Of a DNA stretch of 64,000 nt, positions 33,712 to 43,816 are shown in pieces. Source of the DNA: Bacteroidota bacterium (GTDB lineage: Bacteria; Bacteroidota; Bacteroidia; Chitinophagales; Chitinophagaceae); assembly GCA_016868585.1 (NCBI GenBank), contig VGGR01000007.1:1-64000 (forward strand). Direction: 5' to 3'. Below the pieces are notes generated by a model that had not been told where the DNA came from, did no database searches, and was given only the letters and a program-made list of their open reading frames with translations. Numbering within the stretch: the first letter of the stretch is position 1; each line of letters opens with the position of its first letter. A program made the translations under genes and the position numbers.

Positions 33712-34818
33712 TTATGAAAAATGGATTTGCTCCATTTGTGCAAGCCAACCTTCTCGAATTCGTGCCCCTAGTCCTGGTGCAGTGGGAACCTGGATCTGTC
33801 CATTTGTAGCATATTGTATTCCCCCTTCAACCGGATCCTCCCGTAACATCAGGGCTGTATCAAAATCGTAGTGTAGAATAGAGGGGCTGCAACAGGCAAA
33901 ATGTGCAAAAGCGGTCATAGCCAACCGGGATTCGATCATGGCTCCTACTTGCAATTGTAAATTTGCTTTTTCAGCCAATGCTACAATTTTGAGTCCGGTA
34001 AATATTCCTCCTGATTTTCCCAACTTAATATTAAAATAATCACAGGCTTGCAGCGAAATCAGCCGAGCTGCATCATGATCAGTGCCACAGGATTCATCGG
34101 CCATGATGGGTATGGGACTTTGCTGGCGAACTTTTGGTAAATCCATGTAGAAATGACGTGAGATGGGTTCTTCGCAATGTTGAATGTCAAAAGGGGCCAG
34201 TGCTTGTAGGGTTTCAATAGCCTCTTGCAGGGTCCATCCTTGATTGGCATCGATACGCAAAGGAATTTGATTCCCCACTGCCTGCCTAATTGATGCAATC
34301 CTTCTTACATCTTCTTCTCCTTTTTTACCCAGTTTAACTTTTATTGCTAGATACCCTTGGTCCTGAATTTTTTTTGCATCCAGGGCCATTTTTTCTGGTG
34401 TTCCGATACTAACCGTGTAATCGGTGTAAATATCTTGCTTATGTTGACCTCCTAAGTATTTCCAAAGCGGTTGATTAGCCTCCTGTGCTGCCAGGTCATA
34501 TAACGCCATATCAAAGGCGCTTTTGATACTATAGTTGGCATAGATAACTTTTTCCATTTCAAGGATGCAAGCTTCTATTTGCAAAGGATCTTTATGTAGC
34601 AATACTTGTGCAAAGTATTGGCCTACCTGATAACAGGTATCCTGACTTTCGCCATTGATAGGCATATAGGGACTGCATTCCCCAAAACCAATAAGGCCCG
34701 AATCAGTCTCTAATTTAACTACAACATTAAGGGCACCCGTCTCCACACCTAATGAAGTACTAAAAGGTTCCTTGAGCGGGATCTTTAGTTTATAGAGACT
34801 GATTCGGCAAATTCTCAT
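33712..34818 (-). CDS. Dipeptide epimerase (enolase superfamily, L-Ala-D/L-Glu type)
   Basis: A 368-residue muconate-lactonizing-enzyme subgroup protein. The catalytic KxK reads AIKVKLG, metal ligands are in RIDANQGW, CEEPI and ADESC, and the second general base is in NIKLGKSGG. This fits L-Ala-D/L-Glu and related dipeptide epimerases, which interconvert the alpha configuration of dipeptides, for example from murein turnover. It starts with ATGA overlapping the stop of the S46 peptidase gene. This coupling suggests that dipeptides released by the peptidase, or from peptidoglycan, are its substrates. The exact dipeptide specificity is unknown. Confidence 0.88.
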   Translation of the reverse strand: MRICRISLYKLKIPLKEPFSTSLGVETGALNVVVKLETDSGLIGFGECSPYMPINGESQDTCYQVGQYFAQVLLHKDPLQIEACILEMEKVIYANYSIKSAFDMALYDLAAQEANQPLWKYLGGQHKQDIYTDYTVSIGTPEKMALDAKKIQDQGYLAIKVKLGKKGEEDVRRIASIRQAVGNQIPLRIDANQGWTLQEAIETLQALAPFDIQHCEEPISRHFYMDLPKVRQQSPIPIMADESCGTDHDAARLISLQACDYFNIKLGKSGGIFTGLKIVALAEKANLQLQVGAMIESRLAMTAFAHFACCSPSILHYDFDTALMLREDPVEGGIQYATNGQIQVPTAPGLGARIREGWLAQMEQIHFS

Positions 34819-36980
34819 TTAGCAAGCGTCAATTCGTTAATCAAGTGTGGAGCGCCACCTAATTTATCTATACACCATAACACATAACGAATATCCACGC
34901 AAATGGTACGATTTAAATCCTTATCAAAAGCCAGTTTGTGGCTAAGTGCTTCATAATTTCCGTCAAAAGCCAGTCCAATTAGTTCGCCCTTGTTGTTTAT
35001 TACTGGCGAACCGGAATTGCCCCCTGTGATATCGTTGGTGGTTATAAAACCAATCACCAGGTCCTTACGAGAAGGGTCCACATATTGGCCAAAATCTTTT
35101 TTCTGTAATAACTCCACCTGTTTTGCAGGTAGATCAAATTCATAATCACCGGCTTTATATTTTTCCAGCAGACCCCGTGAGGTAGTTACAAAATCGTATT
35201 TGACTGCATCGCGTGGCTGATAACTTTTTACGTTTCCATAACTTACACGCATTGTAAAAGTGGCATCCGGATACATCTTTTTAGCTTTTATGGTATCCAT
35301 TTCGATCACCCCTTTCAAATAAATTCTGCCAAACTCAGCATTCTTGGCATTGAATTGCTGTGAAAATATCCCATACTTCGAATTATAATTGGTAATAAAA
35401 GTGCTGGCATAAGCAAAAGCGGGATCAGCTTGTAGCGTAGCCGCATCCGGTTGTGCAATAAAGGCCGCCCATCGTGTATCGTCAAAAATGATGGTCTTGG
35501 CAAATACATCTGCAGCATAGCGACGATACGTTTCATCGTCTTCAAGGCTACCGTATTGTTGTGTTAGGGTAGGGAAAAAGGTAGCAGGCTGTTGTTGTTT
35601 ATCGATTTGCTGGAAATACATCTTAGTAACGGCACCCAGGATCTTTTGGTCTGATACTTTGTTTTCGTGTTCTAAAAATGCTTTTCGACCTTGGTTAACC
35701 GCATCCGCTGCTTTCAGCACGTCTGCTGCCGGAGTGCCCGGGCGGGTAAGCACTGCCTCGAGTTGTAATAAGGAACTTGCAAATGCAATGAGAGGCGAAC
35801 CTAAAATTCCCTCGCGCATGAACATTTGATGTTTGGTATAAGGCCTCCAGGCATCATAAGCTTTACCCCAATCAGCAAATAAATGCTCATAAGCCGGTTT
35901 GCCCTTGGCCCATTGATTGAATTTTTCTTCGTCTTTCTTTTTTTGTCCTATTACATCATACTTCAGTAACTGTTTGGTTTCGCCATCAAAAAATTTCCAA
36001 TAGTTGGCAATACTAGCGTAAGAGGAAGCCAACTGTAATTTTACAGCGGGATCATTCTTCATCTCTTCAAACATATACTTTAACCTAACATCTCTTAATT
36101 CAACCAGCGTTGGGTTATTGATGTCAATGGCCAATCGTATTCCGTAGCTGCTTTCATACCGATTAGTACCTCCCGGATAACCCCAGATCATTGCAAAGTC
36201 ATCGTTTTTCAGCGGCTTTAGTGAAACGGGTAAATACCATTTTGGTTTCAAAGGGATATTAGATGCGTTATATTTTGCAGGTTTGCCCGTTGCGTCCGTG
36301 TATACACGGAATACAGAAAAGTCTCCCGTGTGTCTAGGCCATTCCCAATTGTCTGTATCGCCGCCAAATTTTCCAACGCTCTCAGGAGGCGTACCCACCA
36401 ACCTGATATCCGAGTAACGCTGATAAAAAAAGGCCAGAAATTGATTGCCCTTGAAAAGCGAACTTACTCTGGTTTCAATGCTCTCAGCTGCATTACTCAT
36501 TCTTTTATTGATTGCTGCTAATACGGCCGCTTGCTTTTGTATCCGCTCTGTTCCGGTAAGACCTTGTAGGGAATCCAGCACTTCTTTGGTCACCTCTTCA
36601 ATACGCAATAGAAACTGCACAGAAAGAGAAGTCTGAATCTCCTCCGCTGTTGATTTTGCATAAAATCCATCACGCAGGTAGTTTTTTTCTACACTACTGG
36701 CGCTGGCAATTGCATCATAACCGCAGTGATGATTGGTAAATATGAGCCCTTTTGAACTTACAATTTCTCCTGTGCAACCGCCACCAAAAATGATGATGGC
36801 ATCTTTAAGAGAGGGTTTGTTGATCTGATATAATTGCTCCTTGGTCAACTTTAATCCTTTCTTGACCATATCGTCATATACTTGTTTGCCCAACAATAGT
36901 GGTAGCCACATTCCTTCTTCAGCCATTGTCCGGCCCACTACACTGATCAGCAGTACCGCCGCAAAAAATAGTTTTCTCAT
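34815..36980 (-). CDS. S46 family dipeptidyl peptidase, DPP7-like
   Basis: A 721-residue exported peptidase (signal peptide to about TMA20). The chymotrypsin-like halves carry catalytic His85 in FTNHHCGYDA and Ser656 in ITGGNSGSPV; the N-terminal glycine-rich FGGGCTGEIV and the helical domain (about 280-560) are also present. The residue 18 after the serine is Gly in AFDGNYEAL. In the Porphyromonas enzymes Gly here marks DPP7 (hydrophobic P1) and Arg marks DPP11 (acidic P1), so DPP7-like specificity is predicted. It is periplasmic, releasing N-terminal dipeptides. It is co-transcribed with the epimerase and divergent from the GH18 gene. Confidence 0.93.
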   Translation of the reverse strand: MRKLFFAAVLLISVVGRTMAEEGMWLPLLLGKQVYDDMVKKGLKLTKEQLYQINKPSLKDAIIIFGGGCTGEIVSSKGLIFTNHHCGYDAIASASSVEKNYLRDGFYAKSTAEEIQTSLSVQFLLRIEEVTKEVLDSLQGLTGTERIQKQAAVLAAINKRMSNAAESIETRVSSLFKGNQFLAFFYQRYSDIRLVGTPPESVGKFGGDTDNWEWPRHTGDFSVFRVYTDATGKPAKYNASNIPLKPKWYLPVSLKPLKNDDFAMIWGYPGGTNRYESSYGIRLAIDINNPTLVELRDVRLKYMFEEMKNDPAVKLQLASSYASIANYWKFFDGETKQLLKYDVIGQKKKDEEKFNQWAKGKPAYEHLFADWGKAYDAWRPYTKHQMFMREGILGSPLIAFASSLLQLEAVLTRPGTPAADVLKAADAVNQGRKAFLEHENKVSDQKILGAVTKMYFQQIDKQQQPATFFPTLTQQYGSLEDDETYRRYAADVFAKTIIFDDTRWAAFIAQPDAATLQADPAFAYASTFITNYNSKYGIFSQQFNAKNAEFGRIYLKGVIEMDTIKAKKMYPDATFTMRVSYGNVKSYQPRDAVKYDFVTTSRGLLEKYKAGDYEFDLPAKQVELLQKKDFGQYVDPSRKDLVIGFITTNDITGGNSGSPVINNKGELIGLAFDGNYEALSHKLAFDKDLNRTICVDIRYVLWCIDKLGGAPHLINELTLAK

Positions 36981-36999
36981 GGATTAAAAATTTAGAGGT

Positions 37000-37007
37000 C
37001 AAACCTA
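37000..37007 (-). promoter_or_regulatory. -7 box TAGGTTTG for the S46 peptidase-epimerase operon
   Basis: Exact TAnnTTTG on the minus strand, 19 bases before the ATG at 36980. A -33 TTG is not evident. Confidence 0.45.
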
Positions 37008-37021
37008 CGAAAAACGAGTTA

Positions 37022-37051
37022 TTGCCCCTTTACCATTTATCGATAAATTTG
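37022..37051 (+). promoter_or_regulatory. Promoter of the GH18 lipoprotein gene
   Basis: TTG at 37022-37024 and an exact -7 box TAAATTTG at 37044-37051 are separated by 19 bases, close to the ideal Bacteroidota spacing. The ATG is 16 bases downstream. It is divergent from the peptidase promoter within the same 87-base intergenic region. Confidence 0.65.
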
Positions 37052-37067
37052 AGTACCAACTGTAGTA

Positions 37068-38411
37068 ATGAGAGTTAATCGATTGCTTATTATCGGGTTT
37101 GTCCTTATTTTTTTTAGTACCTGCCGAAAAAAGGACTCCGTTCCTCCGCCACCCACCCCTTCAGTTCCGGGTTGCGCAAATCCTGTGGCACCAGCCAATG
37201 GCGCTTTTGTAACAAATACAAGCGTGCAATTGTCCTGGTCCGCTGTGAGCACGGCCAGTAGTTATGATATTTATCTGGGCACCACGCCTTCTCCCACCAC
37301 CTTAGTGGCTAACGCAGTTATGGGCACTTTTCATACTGTTACGATTCCTGCTACCCCTAATATTACTTATTTCTGGTATGTAGTGCCCCGTAATACAACT
37401 GGTTTCGCTACGGGATGTGAACCAACGGCCCGTTCTTTCACCTATATTGTTATTAGCAATCCCACTTCTCTTGGTTATCATGTAGCGGGGTATTTCCCAT
37501 ACTACAGGCCTATTGCTGATGTGCCCGATGTAAAATTTAGAATGACTAACGTAGTGATATATGCATTCTATCAGGTCAATGCGGCCGGGACTTTGGTTCC
37601 CCCTGGCTCTTCCACTTCAAGTTTAGCTGCCGTGGCTGGCAAAGCGCGTTCCAATAATGCAAAGATTTTACTAGGGATCAACGATGGGGCGGGAGACGGC
37701 AAAACCAATTTTAAGAATATGGCCTCTAGTCCACAGGGGCGTACCAATTTTATTCGGGATATTATGAATGTAGTGCGAACGCAGCAACTAGATGGGGTGG
37801 ATGTGGATTGGGAATTTCCAACTACTTCAGATGGATCGGATGTAACCTTTACCGCATTGATGAGAGAATTAGCTGATTCTTTGCATCGGGATGGTCGTTA
37901 TTATTTATCCTGTGCTATTACCGCAGGTAAATACGCCGGTGGTATTCGTGATGCCATACGCAATGAATTATTTCCCATAGTTGATTTTTTCAACATTATG
38001 GCCTATGATGATTTTAGCACTTCGGTGCCTTATCGTCATCATAGCGATTATGCCCTCGCATCACTTTGTTTGAATTACTGGATTAATACCAGAGGTATGC
38101 CAGCTTCAAAAGCAGTTTTGGGTATTCCCGCTTATGGCAGGCCTTCAGGAATGACACAAACAAATACGGTGCTTTCTTATCGAAATATTCTTGCTCAGGG
38201 CGGAAACGCTCAATTAGATTCAGCCATTGTGAGTGCAGGTAGTTTTACCAATTACACCATCTACTACAACGGGCAATATACGGTAAAGCGTAAGGCAAAA
38301 TTGTCAAAGGATATTGCTGCCGGAGTTATGTTTTGGGAAAAGTGGCAAGATGCGCCTGATGCTAATTCGCTCCTCAAAGCTGCTTGTGATACAGTCGGCA
38401 GAAGTTATTGA
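37068..38411 (+). CDS. Glycoside hydrolase family 18 lipoprotein (chitinase-like)
   Basis: A 447-residue protein with a lipoprotein-type signal (FFSTC, Cys19) and a Pro-rich linker. A fibronectin-III-like domain follows (about 38-128, [19 protein letters not shown]). A GH18 TIM barrel (about 135-447) carries the catalytic DxxDxDxE motif in [10 protein letters not shown], with Glu249 as acid. GH18 enzymes cleave beta-1,4-GlcNAc links by substrate-assisted catalysis; chitin or bacterial surface glycans are the likely targets. The lipid anchor would keep it at the cell surface or periplasm. Its stop overlaps that of obgE by seven bases. Confidence 0.9.
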   Translation: MRVNRLLIIGFVLIFFSTCRKKDSVPPPPTPSVPGCANPVAPANGAFVTNTSVQLSWSAVSTASSYDIYLGTTPSPTTLVANAVMGTFHTVTIPATPNITYFWYVVPRNTTGFATGCEPTARSFTYIVISNPTSLGYHVAGYFPYYRPIADVPDVKFRMTNVVIYAFYQVNAAGTLVPPGSSTSSLAAVAGKARSNNAKILLGINDGAGDGKTNFKNMASSPQGRTNFIRDIMNVVRTQQLDGVDVDWEFPTTSDGSDVTFTALMRELADSLHRDGRYYLSCAITAGKYAGGIRDAIRNELFPIVDFFNIMAYDDFSTSVPYRHHSDYALASLCLNYWINTRGMPASKAVLGIPAYGRPSGMTQTNTVLSYRNILAQGGNAQLDSAIVSAGSFTNYTIYYNGQYTVKRKAKLSKDIAAGVMFWEKWQDAPDANSLLKAACDTVGRSY

Positions 38412-39409
38412 TGGATCGGTTCATTCAAAAGAGTCCACAGCTTGTCTTTTAGTGCCGTGATGCCTTGATGGGTTACCGAGGAAATAAATAGCAGCGGTAC
38501 AGTTTTGGGCATCTCATTTTCGATTGCTTTTTTAAGTTCCTCATCCAACATATCCGCTTTGCTGATAGCAATCAAAAATTGTTTGTGCAATAATTCAGGG
38601 TTGTATTGTTCCAACTCATTGACCAAGATCTGGTATTCCTTGCTATGATCTTTGCTGTCGGCAGGAATTAAAAAAAGCAGAGCTGCATTACGCTCGATAT
38701 GTCGAAGAAAGCGATGTCCTAGCCCACGGCCTTCTGCTGCTCCTTCAATGATCCCCGGTAAATCGGCCATACAAAAACTGCGGCCATCCCGGTAATCTAC
38801 AATACCCAAATTTGGGGTGACTGTTGTAAAAGCATAGTCTGCAATTTTGGGTTTTGCAGCCGTAATTACAGACAAAAGAGTAGACTTACCTGCGTTGGGA
38901 AATCCTACCAAACCAACATCTGCGAGTACCTTCAACTCCAACACTTTCCATCCATCCACTCCTGGCAGACCCGGTTGAGCATGCTCAGGTGTCTGATTGG
39001 TAGGTGTAGCAAAATGCGAATTACCTAATCCTCCTTTACCACCTAGTAACCAAACGATCTCCTGCCCATCTTCTAATATTTCTATTTCCTGCTTGCCGGT
39101 TTCTTCGTCCCTTGCAATGGTTCCCAGTGGAACTTCAATGATAATATCTTTTCCATCACGTCCATGACAATTGTTGGCACCTCCCTTTTCTCCATCCTCT
39201 GCCAACACATTTTTATAATACCGAAGATGTAAAAGAGTCCAAAGGTTTCTATTTCCTTTTAAGATGATATGCGCTCCTCTTCCTCCATCACCGCCATCGG
39301 GCCCACCCATGGCCGTAAATTTATTACGCATGAAATGTTTATTGCCCGCACCCCCGTGGCCACTACGGCAATAAATTCTGATTTGATCTACAAAATTGGA
39401 TTTTTCCAC
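38405..39409 (-). CDS. obgE: GTPase ObgE/CgtA
   Basis: A 334-residue Obg GTPase. The N-terminal glycine-rich Obg fold (about 1-158, [29 protein letters not shown]) is followed by the G domain with [27 protein letters not shown] and ISKADML. It acts in 50S subunit assembly and growth control. It lacks the extra C-terminal domain of some Obg proteins, as is usual in this phylum. The start is GTG at 39409: there is no in-frame ATG before the Obg fold. A -7 box lies 19 bases upstream. Confidence 0.96.
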   Translation of the reverse strand: MEKSNFVDQIRIYCRSGHGGAGNKHFMRNKFTAMGGPDGGDGGRGAHIILKGNRNLWTLLHLRYYKNVLAEDGEKGGANNCHGRDGKDIIIEVPLGTIARDEETGKQEIEILEDGQEIVWLLGGKGGLGNSHFATPTNQTPEHAQPGLPGVDGWKVLELKVLADVGLVGFPNAGKSTLLSVITAAKPKIADYAFTTVTPNLGIVDYRDGRSFCMADLPGIIEGAAEGRGLGHRFLRHIERNAALLFLIPADSKDHSKEYQILVNELEQYNPELLHKQFLIAISKADMLDEELKKAIENEMPKTVPLLFISSVTHQGITALKDKLWTLLNEPIHQ

Positions 39410-39428
39410 AGGTGGTGTTTATGCCTGG

Positions 39429-39436
39429 CAAAGATA
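39429..39436 (-). promoter_or_regulatory. -7 box TATCTTTG for obgE
   Basis: Exact TAnnTTTG followed by C on the minus strand, 19 bases before the GTG start, just outside the 3' end of the upstream RND gene. Confidence 0.5.
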
Positions 39437-39442
39437 ACCGGA

Positions 39443-41773
39443 TCAGGATTTCTTCTTGGTACTTGATGTAAGGAGTAATGCGGGTAATAAAATAAGGTTA
39501 GTGAGTGTTGCGGTTATCAGCGTTAATGAAGTTAACCAACCCAATGCCATGGTGCCACCGAATTTACTGAAACAGAAAATGACAAATCCGGCTATCAACA
39601 CCAATGAGGTGTAGAGGATACTGATACCGGTACTATAAATAGTTTGAATAACCGTCCTGCTCACATCCTGCTGATAGTGGGGCAGTTCTTGTTTATAGTT
39701 AACCAAAAAACGAATAGTAACATCAATAGCAATTCCTAATGCTACGCTAAACACCAATACGGTGGATGGTTTAAGTGGCACACCTGTCCAACCCATTACT
39801 CCTGCTGTAATAACCAAGGGAATAATATTGGGGATTAATGAACACAACAGGATCCGCGCTGAACGAAACAGGTACAACATACAAAGACAGATCAGCAAGA
39901 ATGCCCAAAAAATACTTTCCTTGAGTCCGTTGATGATAAATCGGCTTCCCTCTAAAAAGGTAACGCTGGTCCCTGTTAATTCAATAGCCAGTTTTTTCTC
40001 TTGCCCCTCATTGAAAATTAAATCGGCCTGTTGCTGGATGCTATCCAACAGTCCAGGTAGCCTATAGCTTCCAATATCTGCCATGCTCACGCTTATTCGT
40101 GCCTGCTGTTTGTTTTGGTCCATAAAAGAACCTATTAGTTTACCCAATGAATTTTTTTGTGCGGTGGTGTCTTTGAAACTGAGATATTGGGCCAGCGCAG
40201 GTAAGTCATAACTACTTGGTAGTGCGTAACTGGCGGGATCTCCGTCAAAAAAAGCTTGCCTGGCAAACTTTAACCCTTCGGCTACACTCAGCGGACGTGC
40301 AATACCTGGTACAGAAGCCAGATACTTGGATAAGGAGTCTATACCTTCCAGATTACGCAGATTGCGAGTAACACCTTGCTTCTTTTTGGTATCAATCACT
40401 ATTTCTAGTGGCATAACGCCTTTGAAGTGAGTTTCAAAAAATTTCAAATCGGAATAAACTGTATTGGATTTTGGCAAATCATCCACTATAAAAGCTTCGC
40501 TCTTTAATTTGAATATTCCGGTAATTGCCGCCACTACACAAATAGTGGAGATACCATAAATAAAATTCCTGTGATTCAAAGACCAGTTTTCCATTTTGGT
40601 TAGCCACCTGTTTAATCTTGGATTTTCAAGGTAACGGGTATGCCTTGTTTTAGGAGGAGGTAAATAACTAAGAACAGTTGGAATAAAAAGCAATGAAATA
40701 AAAAATAAGGCCATGATATTGATGCCGGCTACCAACCCAAATTCTTTCAGCATTTGACTACTGGTTAGGGCAAACACCGCAAATCCTATTGCAGCGGAGA
40801 CATTGCAAAACAAGGTTACCACCCCCATTTTGTCTACCATGGTTACCAAGGCACGATTCTTATCTCCCGTTTGATTCCAGGCCACATGAAATTTATTCAG
40901 GAAATAGATACAATTGGGAATTCCTATCACCACTACCAACGGCGGAATCAGGGCCGTGAGTAAGCTGATTTTAAATCCAAACAACTCTAATGTGCCTACA
41001 CTCCAAATAACGCCGATGCCCACCACCGCAATAGACAATAACATGGCGCTCACGGAACGGAAAAAGAGTAAAAGTATCAGCGCGGAAAGCACTACGGAAG
41101 CAATCAGGAAAAATTGCATTTCGTCCTGGATCATAAGGGCTACTTTGCTCCGGATGTAGGGTAGTCCGCTCAAATGAATAGTTATCCCTGATTGGTTTTC
41201 GAAATTTTTAGCAATAGATTCTACTTGCTTTACTACTATCTCTCTTTTTTTGGAATTCATCAGATCTTTATTGATCCGAACTCCCATGAGGTAGGCGTTT
41301 GTCTCAGGATTGTACAATAATCCCTGATAAAAAGGGAGCTTTCGAAAACGAAGTATGCTGCTATCAATTTTATCCTGCGCAAAGTTTTGGGTATCAAATA
41401 AGGGGATTACTTTCAGGCGCTCGGTAGCCGCATCTTTGATCAATTCCACAGCTGCAGGAACAGAAAGAATATCCTCTACACCATTCACTTTTTTCAAGTC
41501 CTCTTGTAACTGTACATAGGATTGAAAAGTGCTTGATTCAAAAAGTTGCTCTGTTTGAATACCGATCACCAGCAGATTTCCATCTTCCCCGAATTTTTCA
41601 CGAAAAGCCTGGTAGGATTTGTATTTGGGATTATCCAGCGGAATAGCCCGAGTGAACTCATAACTTAGCTCAACCTTACTTGCCAGGTAGCCCATTCCGA
41701 CGGTGATCGCTAATAGGATTATCAGGGGCGATAGTCGGTATTTTAGAATTAATTGTCCTATCCGTTGCCACAT
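39443..41773 (-). CDS. RND-superfamily exporter (MMPL/patched-like)
   Basis: A 776-residue membrane protein with two repeats. Each has one helix, a large extracytoplasmic loop (about 35-215 and 420-610) and five further helices; sterol-sensing-like bundles include GIGVIWSVGTLELFGFKISLLTALIPPLVVVIGIPNCIYFLNKF and VALGIAIDVTIRFLVNYKQ. This is the layout of predicted exporters of the RND superfamily (MMPL, HpnN, patched) rather than tripartite drug pumps, and no membrane-fusion or TolC gene is nearby. Probable cargo is a lipid or other hydrophobic compound, by analogy only. It is divergent from recO. Confidence 0.9.
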   Translation of the reverse strand: MWQRIGQLILKYRLSPLIILLAITVGMGYLASKVELSYEFTRAIPLDNPKYKSYQAFREKFGEDGNLLVIGIQTEQLFESSTFQSYVQLQEDLKKVNGVEDILSVPAAVELIKDAATERLKVIPLFDTQNFAQDKIDSSILRFRKLPFYQGLLYNPETNAYLMGVRINKDLMNSKKREIVVKQVESIAKNFENQSGITIHLSGLPYIRSKVALMIQDEMQFFLIASVVLSALILLLFFRSVSAMLLSIAVVGIGVIWSVGTLELFGFKISLLTALIPPLVVVIGIPNCIYFLNKFHVAWNQTGDKNRALVTMVDKMGVVTLFCNVSAAIGFAVFALTSSQMLKEFGLVAGINIMALFFISLLFIPTVLSYLPPPKTRHTRYLENPRLNRWLTKMENWSLNHRNFIYGISTICVVAAITGIFKLKSEAFIVDDLPKSNTVYSDLKFFETHFKGVMPLEIVIDTKKKQGVTRNLRNLEGIDSLSKYLASVPGIARPLSVAEGLKFARQAFFDGDPASYALPSSYDLPALAQYLSFKDTTAQKNSLGKLIGSFMDQNKQQARISVSMADIGSYRLPGLLDSIQQQADLIFNEGQEKKLAIELTGTSVTFLEGSRFIINGLKESIFWAFLLICLCMLYLFRSARILLCSLIPNIIPLVITAGVMGWTGVPLKPSTVLVFSVALGIAIDVTIRFLVNYKQELPHYQQDVSRTVIQTIYSTGISILYTSLVLIAGFVIFCFSKFGGTMALGWLTSLTLITATLTNLILLPALLLTSSTKKKS

Positions 41774-41827
41774 AAAAGAAATTTAATCCCGTGCAAAGAA
41801 AAGCAAAATTGATCGGGTTCGATTTAA

Positions 41828-41835
41828 TAGGTTTG
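41828..41835 (+). promoter_or_regulatory. -7 box TAGGTTTG for recO
   Basis: Exact TAnnTTTG followed by C, 13 bases upstream of the recO ATG. A TTG at 41809-41811 lies 16 bases upstream, slightly closer than usual. Confidence 0.5.
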
Positions 41836-41848
41836 CTTTCCAAGAAAT

Positions 41849-42598
41849 ATGTCTTCTAAACTATTTAAAACCAAGGGAATTGTATTGCGAACGGTAAAAT
41901 ATGGGGAAACTTCCCTGGTTGTAACCGTCTATACCGAATTATTTGGACTACAATCCTATTTGGTAAATGGCGTTAGGACTGCAACGGGTCGCAACCAAGG
42001 GAGGGCTAATTTGTTTCAACCGGCAGCTTTATTAGATTTAGTCGTGTACCACCAGGATGGGCGCTCGCTTAATAGGATTCGCGAATTTCAGTGGGGGCAT
42101 TTGTATGGGCATATTTTTCAACATGTTACTAAAAATGCAGTAGCCCTATTTATGGTGGAATTGCTCACGCATTGTTTAAAACAGCCCGAGAAAAATCAAT
42201 CCTTATTCCAATTCACCGAGGACTGTTTGCTTCAGTTGGATCAGGCTTCGCCTGCCGTAACGGCCAATCTATCTCTGTTTTTTGCCTTGCACCTCACCCA
42301 TTTCTTTGGTGTTTCTCCGCGAATTGCCGAAACCAAGGAAGGCCCGCTTTATTTTGATTTAATCGATTCTGTAATTACGCATACTTCTCCCTTACACGAA
42401 AATTATCTGGAAGGCAAAATGGCAAGTAGTTGCGTTGAATTGTTAAGAACAAGGCAATTGGAGGAACTGGAAGAAATAAAAATGAATCAGGAAATGCGTC
42501 GTCAGTTACTTCAACATCTGGAAACCTATTTTTTATATCATCTTCAAGACTTTCGGCCATTAAAATCCTTACCCGTTCTGTCTGCCTTACTGCAGTAG
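41849..42598 (+). CDS. recO: DNA repair protein RecO
   Basis: A 249-residue RecO. The N-terminal OB fold (about 1-80) has KTKGIVLRTVKYGETSLVVTVYTELFGLQSYLVNGVR. A helical C-terminal domain (about 85-240) includes TENLSLFFALHLTHFFGVSPRI-like segments. RecO anneals SSB-coated DNA and loads RecA with RecR. The usual zinc-binding Cys cluster of the C-terminal domain is not present, as in many Bacteroidota RecO proteins. It converges with the amidohydrolase gene, one base apart. Confidence 0.92.
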   Translation: MSSKLFKTKGIVLRTVKYGETSLVVTVYTELFGLQSYLVNGVRTATGRNQGRANLFQPAALLDLVVYHQDGRSLNRIREFQWGHLYGHIFQHVTKNAVALFMVELLTHCLKQPEKNQSLFQFTEDCLLQLDQASPAVTANLSLFFALHLTHFFGVSPRIAETKEGPLYFDLIDSVITHTSPLHENYLEGKMASSCVELLRTRQLEELEEIKMNQEMRRQLLQHLETYFLYHLQDFRPLKSLPVLSALLQ

Positions 42599-42599
42599 G

Positions 42600-43775
42600 T
42601 TAGACAATACGTTTAGAGAGGCCTGATTCAATATTCAACAAAGTAACTCCGGGTTGTTTCCCTTTTGTAAAGCTTCCCAATTGATCATCCCATTGTAGCG
42701 CCCGGGCACCTGCCGAAGTAGCCCATTGTAAAACTTTTTCAAGCGGCAGGTTTGGAAAATGCTGGCATACCGATTGTATTTCTTTGGCAATACTCAACTG
42801 CCAATTACTGCTATAACTGTCTGTGCCTAACACGATCTCACACTGGTGCGCGTGCAGCAATTCTATGGGGGGAACTTTATTCTCGATATACAAATTTGCA
42901 TTGATACAAAGACAATAGACCAATCGAATGTGGTGTTGGGCCGCCCACTTGTTTGCCCAGCTGATATCTGGATCGGTCATGCAGGTGTTATGAACCAAAA
43001 AAATAGTTTGGCCCTGATTAAAATAAGGTAAAACAGATTGGATGCTATTGAGCCCCGTTATGGGAAAGGGCGAAGAGTCGATCCCAAAAATTTTGAATAA
43101 ACGCAAATAATCTCCACCTCCCGTTTGGTAAAGTTCATTTTCGGCAGCATGTTCCTGATTGTGAATGGAAATAATTTGTCCGGCTGTATGTTGATTGATC
43201 AACTCGAATGTTTTAGGTGAGATACTATAAGGAGCGTGGGGAACTAATGTGGTTCTGGAGGGAGTGGAACGTTGCTCCAATGCTTTTTGCAGGAGCGCTT
43301 GTTGCTTTTGATAGTGCGTGAACTGCTCGGAAGCTGTTTGGTCTGTAAAACTGAGTACTTCCACAAAATTTTGCCAATAAATTTTACTGTTTGCTTTGGT
43401 GGCGGCTGTATCAGCCGTATTCCCAATATCTCCTACGGCCACAATGCCATTTTCCCACATTTCTTTTTCTGCTGCCGCAATACAGGTTTGAACAATGGCC
43501 GGATCAAATCCTCTCTTAGTAACCACTGAACAAAGAAACTCGATCAAACCAGTATGAGGAGGGGTCACTTCTTTTAAGTGGCTCAATTCAAGATGACAAT
43601 GACAATTGATCAATCCGGGCATTAAAATACCATCCAGCCATTCTATTTCTTCCCCGGCTTCCTCGGTTGCAACGATGGCTTCGATGGTGCCATCCTGTTT
43701 TGTAATTAAAACACTATTGTCAATAAATTGTGTGCCATCAAACAGGCGCGAAGCTTTGAATTTGGAAAAGGCCAT
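42600..43775 (-). CDS. Amidohydrolase family deaminase
   Basis: A 391-residue metal-dependent hydrolase of the cytosine deaminase/chlorohydrolase (TrzN/SAH deaminase) group. It has HxH in [13 protein letters not shown], a His in [27 protein letters not shown] and the metal Asp in [10 protein letters not shown]. Such enzymes deaminate adenosine-like or pterin substrates; similar Bacteroidota proteins have been linked to aminodeoxyfutalosine deamination in menaquinone synthesis. That link is a possibility only, since no mqn gene is in the window. It is divergent from prfA. Confidence 0.82.
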   Translation of the reverse strand: MAFSKFKASRLFDGTQFIDNSVLITKQDGTIEAIVATEEAGEEIEWLDGILMPGLINCHCHLELSHLKEVTPPHTGLIEFLCSVVTKRGFDPAIVQTCIAAAEKEMWENGIVAVGDIGNTADTAATKANSKIYWQNFVEVLSFTDQTASEQFTHYQKQQALLQKALEQRSTPSRTTLVPHAPYSISPKTFELINQHTAGQIISIHNQEHAAENELYQTGGGDYLRLFKIFGIDSSPFPITGLNSIQSVLPYFNQGQTIFLVHNTCMTDPDISWANKWAAQHHIRLVYCLCINANLYIENKVPPIELLHAHQCEIVLGTDSYSSNWQLSIAKEIQSVCQHFPNLPLEKVLQWATSAGARALQWDDQLGSFTKGKQPGVTLLNIESGLSKRIV

Positions 43776-43794
43776 GTTCCAAAATTATTCTTAT

Positions 43795-43802
43795 TACTTT
43801 TG
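43795..43802 (+). promoter_or_regulatory. -7 box TACTTTTG for prfA
   Basis: Exact TAnnTTTG followed by C, 14 bases before the ATG at 43817. The -33 region overlaps the start of the divergent amidohydrolase gene and shows no clear TTG. Confidence 0.5.
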
Positions 43803-43816
43803 CGCTCCTAATAACT

